Assembly: GCA_038373865.1 (NCBI GenBank)
Contig: JAXGGA010001137.1
Coordinates: forward strand, 62,001 to 126,000
Source: Uloborus plumipes
Lineage: Eukaryota > Arthropoda > Arachnida > Araneae > Uloboridae
DNA: 64,000 bases
Direction of reading: 5' to 3'
Program-made: the position numbers and the translations under genes
Shown: positions 52,401 to 62,117 of the stretch, one piece after another
Numbering within the stretch: the first letter of the stretch is position 1
How the letters are laid out: each line of letters begins with the position of its first letter
The notes under the pieces: model-generated
What the model saw: the letters and a program-made list of their open reading frames with translations, nothing else
Databases searched by the model: none
Told to the model about the DNA's origin: nothing

Positions 52401-55400
52401 CGAGTTTATTTTGACTGTTTTAAAATCACCCAGCAATATGCCTGCATTTTAGCATAAAAGTAATTACAAATTACAGCTATACATGATGTCTCTCTAACTG
52501 TAAATTCTAAAGCATGAACTGTACATTATGAAGTTTTTAAAATGCATAATGGATGAGATTTAAACCCACTTTGCAATTTTTTCTTTAATGCGTAGAAATC
52601 TATATGAAAAATGCAGTTATAATTTTTTGAACATTTGCCTTGAGATTTTCTAACTGCATAAATATTTTAATTTCTAACCGACCTTATTGCTATATGAAAT
52701 TTGATTATAAATAAAGACCTCTCTTTTGGGCTCTTTTATTAAAATCTTTAGGGCTCTTTTACCTGAAATTCAAGTCTTTTGCCATAGCGGAAGACATTAA
52801 CTTAGAGTTCCGAAATTTTGCTCTGATATTAGCGTTAGGAAGCCACAAATTTTTTGCACTAATTCTTAACATTCGGCGAAATTTAAAATATTTCGTAACT
52901 TTTCACTTTTATAGATTTTTTTCTCAGAATCTCTAAAATTCAAGCCTCATTCCAGAGAAGAAGGTAGTAATTCAGAGTCATGAAATTTTTCTCAGTGATT
53001 AGTGTTGGAAAGTCACAAATTTTCAGCACTAAGGCTTAATATTCTGGATTTTAAAACATTTTTCAAAATTTTCTCTTTTTTCGATTTTTTTCCAAAAAGC
53101 TCTAAATTTCAAGCCTCTTGCCAGAGTAGAAGGCATTAACTCAGAGGCAAGAAATTTTGCCCAGTAATTAGTGTTGGGGAGTCACAAATTTTCCGAACTA
53201 AGGCTAAATGCTTTGTAGAAATTCGATTTTTTTCGGGACACCCTATTGCGCATGCTTTAGGTCTCAATTGATTTTATTAAACTAGGGGTGATTGTGATAA
53301 GAGAGATAAGGAATGGGAAGGGAATTTTCTTTGTTTTGTTTTTCTTTGGATTTGTTTATTTGAGGTGTTGATCGATTCTTGTCAATCCTCTTGATGTTTT
53401 TTTTTAATTTATCTTCCTTATCAGGTCTATGAAAATAAAATGATATCGGACAAAGTAGAATTACTGCCATCGTGCATTCTCGTAATCAAACTGCCTGCCT
53501 TTTTAAAATAGAACCGTTCAACGGTGCAAGGCGCAGCTTTCGAGGTTGGACAGTAGATAGATAGATATTTACAAAAAAAAAAGTGTCGACAAAAATAAGT
53601 AAACAATTTTTCAATTTAAATATAAATTTGAAAAAAGAAAATAAATACATTTGTGTAATTGAAAAAAGCATATGAAACATATTAAATGCAAATGAGCAGG
53701 AAAACGGCCTACACGTGTTTCGGTGTTACAAGGAACACCCTTTTCAATGCTAAAAATGTGAGTTTATGGATTAAATTCTACGTCAAATTTATCAAATATT
53801 AATTCTAGCTGAATTATCATGATCAGAAAAATCATTTATGCACATCTGCTGACACAAGAGCTTCATTTAATGAATATTTTTGCACCTTCATGTACATTTT
53901 TTTTTTTTTTTTTTTTGAAGAAGGAGTTTTCTGGTATGCATTGAAGGTGAAGATGTGTTTTGCAAATTATCTAGTGCAGTAAAAATAGTGTTTCACTGTT
54001 TCAATGATGTCAGTATTATAATATGTACTCAATGAATTATTTACCTTTGATTCCTTTTTTTGGATTTCTGCAGGTTAAAAATCTTTTTTCCCTGAACTCT
54101 CTCCACCTTTTTCTTTTTTTTTTTTGTTCTTCCAGCAAATTACGCACAAGAAAGAAACCGATGCCCCTACAACAGGGTTTAACTTTCTGCAGAGCTCATT
54201 GGAGCTGAGTTCCTGCACTTTGTTTCAATTGTAGCTGAATTTTTGTATTTTAGTCCAAATTCAGGCATTTTACGTTCAAAATTAGGTTCTGAAGACTATA
54301 CGGCTCCTGCCTTTATTTTGTTAGCCCCAACCTTGATTCTTGTCTATCCTATCTTTGTTTCTTAATTTCGATTACCTACTTGCTCTATAACCTGGTCTTT
54401 CGTTACGCTACAAAATACATTCATAGTTTATATATCAGCCACAAATTTACAAACACTTATTCACTGTAAGCATACGCATGTATCACACGTAAATTTAGTA
54501 GGGTGAGTTCTAGTAAGTGCGTACCCTTTTTTTCAAAGTTCATGTTCTCAAGGATGCTGCTCTGTTGAAAAATCTTGTACACTCCCATTTTTTTTTTAGT
54601 TTTCTTTCCAGATCCTTTACTAAGATTTTCAAGCATATAATGTGTCAAATAAACCATAAGCATAGGTTTTGTGACCTGGTTTATGACACCTATTCTAAGG
54701 TAGGCACTTTCCCTACCTAGCAGGGTAAGTGCGTCCAACTTAAATAATGTAAATACACTGCTTGACATTGAAAATGCAACACCAAGAAGGAGTGGTCAGA
54801 AATTCATGCAAATTTTACCGTAGACGCACGTCACTGAGTTATGCAAAGGATATGAAATGTGCAGCTCTCTGACGCACGTGAAGTAAGATATAAGAGAATG
54901 AAGCTGAAAAGTGGGCTATGTTCATGTTGGTTTTTCTGCCAGACTAATTATCGGAGAAATTTGGTTTTTGTCTCGAAGGATACGTGATAGGAGGAAATGC
55001 CACGCCGTCCTCAACGAAGACACTTCCAGCATATAGACGACTTTACAAGGGGTATGGTGATCGGACTGAGAAGGGGAGGTTGGTCCATACGTCAAATTGC
55101 AGCTGATACCCACATGGATGCAAGCACTGTGCATCGGCTGTGTCGGAGATGGTTGGAAACAGGAAATGTAACCACATTGAGAGGTGCAGGTACAGCCAGA
55201 GTGACGTCAGACCGCTTGGATCGACAGATTCACCGACAAGCTGTTTCGGACCCGCAAGTCACTTGTACGTCAATTCTGCAACACGTGCAAGATACCCTGG
55301 ATGTTCCTGTGTCGACCAGAACCATTTCCCGCCAACTGGTTGCACGTGGCCTGCAATCACGGCGCCCGCTAAGAAGACTGCCATTGACCTCACAGCACAG

Positions 55401-58400
55401 ACTCCAACGTTTGGAATGGTGCCGGACCAGAGCGACGTGGATGGCAAAATGGCAAACCTTAGTGTTCTCAGATGAATCCCGCTTCTGTTTGTCCAGCGAT
55501 AGTCATCGCATACGTGTGTGGTGTCGACATGGAGAAAGATCGAATCTGGCAGTAACTGTGGAACGTCCCACAGCGCGACAACGTGGCATAATGGTTTGGG
55601 GCGCGATTGCATACAATTCCGTATCACCTCTAGTTCGTATTCGGGGCACTATGACGGCCCAACGATATGTAGATAATGTACTGCGGCCGGTGGCAATCCC
55701 CTACCTTCAGGGTCTACCAAATGCAATTTTTCAACAGGATAACGCCCGGCCTCACAGCGCTCGAATCAGCCAACATGCTCTAGGAGGTGTACAGATGCTT
55801 TCCTGGCCACCATACTCTCCTGACTTGTCACCAATCGAACATGTGTGGGACGTGATTGGACGCCGTTTGCAGAACCTGTCACTGCCTCGTTCAGAGGACG
55901 AACTGTGGCAAATGGTTGAAAGGGAATGGAGTGCCATCCCTCAGACACCATCCGCGGGCTTATTGACTCCATGCCTAGACGTGTTTCTTCGTGCATCGCT
56001 GTCCGTGGTGGTCCTACTTCTTACTGAGCTGACGCCGTCCTCGCTCTAAATTTTGCTTATTTATTTTGAAATAAATATCACTTATTGTTCCATGCTGTCT
56101 CTGTCTTCTTACCAAATTTCATCAATTTCTGATCACTCCTTCTTGGTGTTGCATTTTCAATGTCGAGCAGTGTATGAACAGGAAAAAAACTTCTGGCACA
56201 TATTAAATATGTTAGGTAATTGCCTTGGATTAATTCCTAATACTAGAGATCAGCACTTGCTTGCATGGATAAAACGCAATCAGTGATATCCCACGTGTCT
56301 TGCGAACAACTGTGGTTTGAAGATTGAGTGTTATGTCTGTGATTCTTCCTCTGTCCTTTTAATAAGACCAAGTGAGCAAATGTAAGTTGTTTTTATTTAG
56401 TAATAATCACTTATAGTCTACACAGTTTATTTTAGTTTAATACATTAACCACTCTGTGTTTAAGCCAGGGTTTGCACTTACCCCTTCTTAAATGTAAGAT
56501 GAGACATGTGCGTTTAATAGCGCTGTTGTAAGTGCGTACCCCAGTGATTTTCGTTAATTCTATTTATATGGTAGATCGTTAGGTGACCTGAATGAACAAT
56601 TCGTTTTTTTCGAATAAGTACGGTTTTAAAATATTTTTCTTATTAGAATCAGCAGCAGTAAGAAAAAACACAAAATAAAGAGAGAGAGAAAAAAAAAGAA
56701 AATAATTGATCATGATATGATACTTGTACTTTTTTTTCTTGTACATTGAAATAGTTTTTCACAAGGTGTTCTTAATTTTCTTAAATATAATTTATTCATT
56801 ACTCCACCTTCGTTTTTTGAATCAGTTGGGTCCTTATTTAGTGTTTCACTTAATTTCATTGCTTCATTCGTCATTCTGGTTTGAATTAACTATAGCTTAT
56901 GATCGCTATTTTCAATGAAAAATTTACTAACAGATGTCTAAAAGTCAATATATTTCAGAGGTAATGAAAAAAATTGAAATATTATGCCACATTCAATGTA
57001 AATATAAATACTTGATGGAAATGACGTCGGATTTATAAACGGCTTATAAAAGAGTTATAAGGAAATTAAAGGTGAATTAGGAGAGTCGGATTTTCCATGT
57101 AATGGTGGTGCACACTTGCCTCATCGTAATGGTACGCACTTGCTCTGCATAATAGTACGCATATGCCTCATGATAGTGGTACGCACTTACCCCCACCTTA
57201 CTTTAAAGAAAGGGAAAGTGCGTACTGTTATATAAACAAATTTTAGTTAGAGTATTTGATCAAAATACTCCATGTATGTTATTAGTAGCTATTACTCAAA
57301 CGAAACAACTTGCATTTCTTGACTTCAATTGCTTGGTATGACTACAAGAGAAACTGAAACAAAACCTTCTCAATCTTTACTTTAGAGTTTTTTTGAAGAC
57401 ATTTAAGTTGTCTCTGATTGTGTTTCGTCTATTGAATACAGGCATGAATTCTACTTATTGAAATTATCATTAGACAGTTATCTAACATAGTCAATGTGTT
57501 GCAGAAGCCATTTCAGGACAGTGTTCATATAATTCCCAGTGGACGCACTTACCCCGTGGACGCACTTACCAAAACTCACCCTATTTCATGTAAATAAATG
57601 GGTAAATACCGAGCGTAGTTGATATGATAAGTAAAGACCCAATGTGTTATTTTTCCAACCAACAGTAAGGCGTATTATAATATTAATTAGAAATAAAACT
57701 GCATGCCAAGTTATAAAATAGTCATACAAAATTAACTTTTAAAATATCGTCTGTTAAAAAATGCAGCAATGATAAGAAACAGAGGTTTAACATGAAAACA
57801 AAAAAATGAAACTTACATTTTAATTTTTAGTGTATCGTCTGCTAATGTTTAATTTTATAATATTTGTTTGCTTCACATGCCATCAGTTAGAGTTGTTGTT
57901 TATGTTCTAAAGATTTTGTACATTGGTTATTGCGATTCAGTTGTCAATGAATATGTTTTTTGTGCAGTAAAGTGACATTCAAATCTTATACTTGACTGAT
58001 CTAATGCTGGCTGTAGTGCAATTAACGAAACGAGATTAAGAGCAAGCGGAAATGCGGATTGATACATTTTTCGATTTTCTTTGTTATTAAATCACAAAAG
58101 ATATGAAGTAAGTATATTATAACTTATTAAAATATTTTGCAACATAAAATCGTATGGAAAAGACAAATTAAGGTAGAAAAAACTGTTTATTGAAATTTTA
58201 AATTACAAATATTTTGGGCAATAGCGCCACCTAGAGATAATTTTTGTCGTGAAAGAGTCAACAGGCTGAGGAATATAGTCCCCATTTCAGTTACTAATTA
58301 AAACTTAATGAGACAAGCTCTGCTTGGGAATATTGGATTTTTCGATTGAGTACATCACTATTAATGGATTTCAAGCAAGTTCCCGTAGACCCAGAGATTG

Positions 58401-61400
58401 GTAAACGAACTTGAACGATATCGGTGCTTGGCCCACAGACTACTTAGTAGGAGGGGGAAAACTTAGGATATTCATTACAGACCCATAAGGAATAGATTAA
58501 AAAAATTTCCAGCTTTCTACCAATTACTTACTACATTTACTCCAATTTACTTTCTACAATTACTTTCTACCAATTTACTACTACTAATTCAACTACCCAA
58601 CCACTGGGCGATAAGTAATAAATGAAATTGTAAATTGAATTCCTCAGAAACTTTTAAACGAAATCTTAACTTTTTTTAAATAAATATTTTTCTTAACGAA
58701 GAAATTTATAATATCAATGAAAGACAAGGATATTATGTGATCTCCCTAATTTGCCATAGCGTTATTCTGTGATTACAAACTGAATCCTATGCTTTTCTTC
58801 TTTTTTATTTTTTTAGTTATTTATTTATTTATTTATTATTATTATTTTTTTATTTTTTTTTTTTGAAAGAAATAATGACAAATTTTTTTTTTACTATTAT
58901 AGTTTTTATGGAGTGTTTTCTAACTTCCAGGAAAAACATACCAACCCTTAGTTTACTATTTTAGAGCAGGAATTTTTTTTCTACTGAAATAAGAAAACAT
59001 ATTCTATCAATTGTATTTTGTGTTAAAACGAATGAAAAGTTAAATAAGCGTTTTTTCGTGTTACTTTCCTAAAAATGATTAAAAATCAATTGGTAGTAGT
59101 TAAAATTTGAGATAAAAAATTAATAAATTATTAAAATAAAAAGTAAAATGAGTTCATTTGAAGTAGCATATATCAAAATAGCTCCAGAACATCGATATAA
59201 TTAAAATATTCAAATGATGAAAAAGGATTGAAGTCTCATCAAGCGTACGCGATTTTCGGCGAAGTTCATGCTCAATGTTGGAATATCAGGAAAAAAAAAC
59301 TTTTACTCACACGAAATTCATTATGCCTGTACTAGAAAACAACCAACGTGGAAATAAAAGGTTCTGAAAATAATTTTAATCCACAAAGCAAATCGAAATT
59401 TTTCAGAATAAAAATCATTGAGAAGACAGTTAAAAAGTAATTTCCAGATAAGCACATGATTAATGTATAAGTTATTGATTTCTATTACTTTAAGAATTCA
59501 TTCCTTAAATTGTCCAACTGTTGAATGGTCTTAAAAATAAAGTAAAAATGAGAGAGAAAAAGTGGTGCCCAATTGCAAACTTTCGACGATCGCCGATTAT
59601 ATGCTGGATGAAATTTTCGGCACATTTTATTTATGTATTTTTCCGAAATTTTGCCGTAAAAAGAACAGCTTCCGTTCACAAAACTCCGCGATCTCCAATT
59701 TTGAGCTATACAAAACTTTTTGCGCTGTTCTTTCTTTTTTTCCGAATTTTTGACAATTGCTGATTCGGCACTCGTACACTCGTATTACTTTTGTAGTATG
59801 TTTTTCGGGTTTTGGTGCAGTGCCAGCGCAATTTTGCCGAAAATAATACTTTTCAAGCAGGATAGCATAAAGATTCTGTTTTAGGTTGTCACAGGTGTCC
59901 CACCCCTGCTATAACTTACATAGGTTTCTACAATATACTGAATAATTTTTGTTTCCTAAAACTAATACAGTGTACTAAAGCATTTTTGTTAAGAGTACAA
60001 ATTTAAATACGTTATGTTTGCATTCAAATATAGAAACACCAAAAATAATTCAAATCAGGTAGCCTATACCAGGAAAATTAGTGCCATTAATAAACTGACT
60101 ACCATGTCACCACTGTAGTAACTGCAAACCTGTTCATCTATCTCCATATTTCTTGTCATTATGACAAGATTTTAGTTGTTAATTATGAGTTTTTATCATT
60201 ATGTGATATAGGAAAAATAAATATTTAAAAATCACAGAAAAAATAAATACTTAAAACCCACCATTACTCAAAAATTTGGGTGATGGAAAAATTCTGATTA
60301 GATATTTGACATCAATGTCAAAAATTACCCTAGAAACACTAAATGTGTCTTAAACAAAATCTTTGTTAACCAGTGTAATTTGCAGATAATATGCAGACAT
60401 TTTCAGTACATAATGTTGATGATTAATGGTATGTGTATTTTCTATTTATAGAAAGATTTTGACTATGTTGGATCAGTTTTGATCACAGTAGATGTCTTTA
60501 AACCATAAATGTATAGTTGTCAGAACATGTTACATGTACTAAAAGGAAGATCAAAATTAGCATCAATATTACAAATAGTAATGCAACAGGCATACATTGA
60601 AATCTGAAGAACAAGATATTAATTCATCAATAATAAAGCATATAAAATATGCATGCTGCTGAAAATTTTACAGTATTTAAAAGTTAATTTATTATAATGA
60701 TGAAATGCTTAGACTGCACTTTAAAAGCAATAAGCAATGGAAAATGATTAAAACTTTTGATATCTTATGATTGCATCACAGCAGCCAGAATTTTACCTTC
60801 AAGGAAGAGGGGGCAATAATGAGCCAAAACCTTCGGGCACAGGGAGTTTTTGGTTAAAACCAGAGTCTGACAAAAGCCGCAAAATTTTAAGCTCTGGGGA
60901 AAAAAAGTTGAATTGTGACATAGCTTTGCTTTAGTTCTAATGCTTAAAGAGAAAATTATGACGGACATAGTTTGTCCAGGTAATCTTTTCCGATTGACAC
61001 CTTTTTTTTTTTTTTTTAATGGTAATAAAACTACAGAAAAGTGAGCATTTTAAAGCTAAAGTAGAAAAATTAGTACTATAAAATAAAAAAAAAAAAAAAA
61101 ACTCTCCAGAAATCAAAATTACTAAAAAATATTTTGTCTAAAACTTTTAAAAACTTTTCATGTTCAGTTCAGAATGCTTTGAGAGATATTAGATATACCA
61201 TAACTGGAGGCAGATGAGCAGCCATTCTGCTTCCTTGTAAATCAATAACCTTCTGCATTTCATTGGTGACTAATGGCTTAGCTCTTAAATTATTAATTGA
61301 ACTTCAAAGGATCAATTTTAACTTTTTTACATTAGTTTACACAAATATTGAACTTTTATTATACATTAAGAAGAAAATTAGGGAGTTTTGATGATTTACA

Positions 61401-62029
61401 AATCTAATTTTCCCATCGGTGCAAATATTATTTGCTTCAAAAATATCACTTTACTTGGAGCGTTTAAGTCGAAAGACACGAAGAAATAGTGAAAATATGT
61501 AAAACTAAAAATTATATTTATAATGTTTTTTATCTCTCTCTCTCTCTTTTTTGAGAGAACTAGTAGCCATTTCTCTTTTTAGCCACCCAGGTTTTGTCAG
61601 ACCCTGATCATAACAATCCTTACATATACAGTAAAACCTGAGAAATTGACCACTTTTGCCAGGTGAGGAATTAGTCTCATATTATATAAGGGAGGAAAAC
61701 CTTGTCTAACCAGACCACTAATCTACACCAAATTTGGCTCAGAGTATGGTAAAAACCTTTTGTAAGTTGACCACCTCATTAAATTTATTTTTATTAACTT
61801 ATTTATTCTTTTTTTTTTTTTTAAACAAATATTTCTTTAAAGATGGTTTTACCTAAGTATGTTAGCTCATAACTTTGTGGAATGGATTGGAAGGTTATGT
61901 TTATTCACAGGTAATGTATCAAGTTATAATACTACTAGATTAGTTAGCAATGTCAAAATAGTATTTTTGCAAATAAATTAGACATCATTTGTGCCACCTC
62001 TCAACCAAGGAATCATTTACTCTATTAAG

Positions 62030-62117
<88 letters not shown>

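Larger units (their letters stand above)
54501..57581. mobile_element. TA-targeting element with repeated 'aagtgcgtacc', host of nested Tc1
   Basis: TA flanks (54499-54500 and 57582-57583). Ends gggtgagttctagtaagtgc and the inverse gggtgagttttggtaagtgc. About eleven copies of (a)agtgcgtacc in both orientations lie inside, mostly near the ends. Removing the nested Tc1 leaves about 1.66 kb. No transposase is recognised in the remaining sequence. Probably a large Tc1/mariner-type MITE. Confidence 0.8.

Noticed and set aside
55259..55996. Minus and alternative-frame ORFs of up to 122 codons
   Set aside because: They are shadows of the intact Tc1 transposase reading frame, which is GC-richer than its surroundings.
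59485..59763. Mirror ORFs on both strands
   Set aside because: Overlapping frames in a repeat fragment with no domain or conserved motif.
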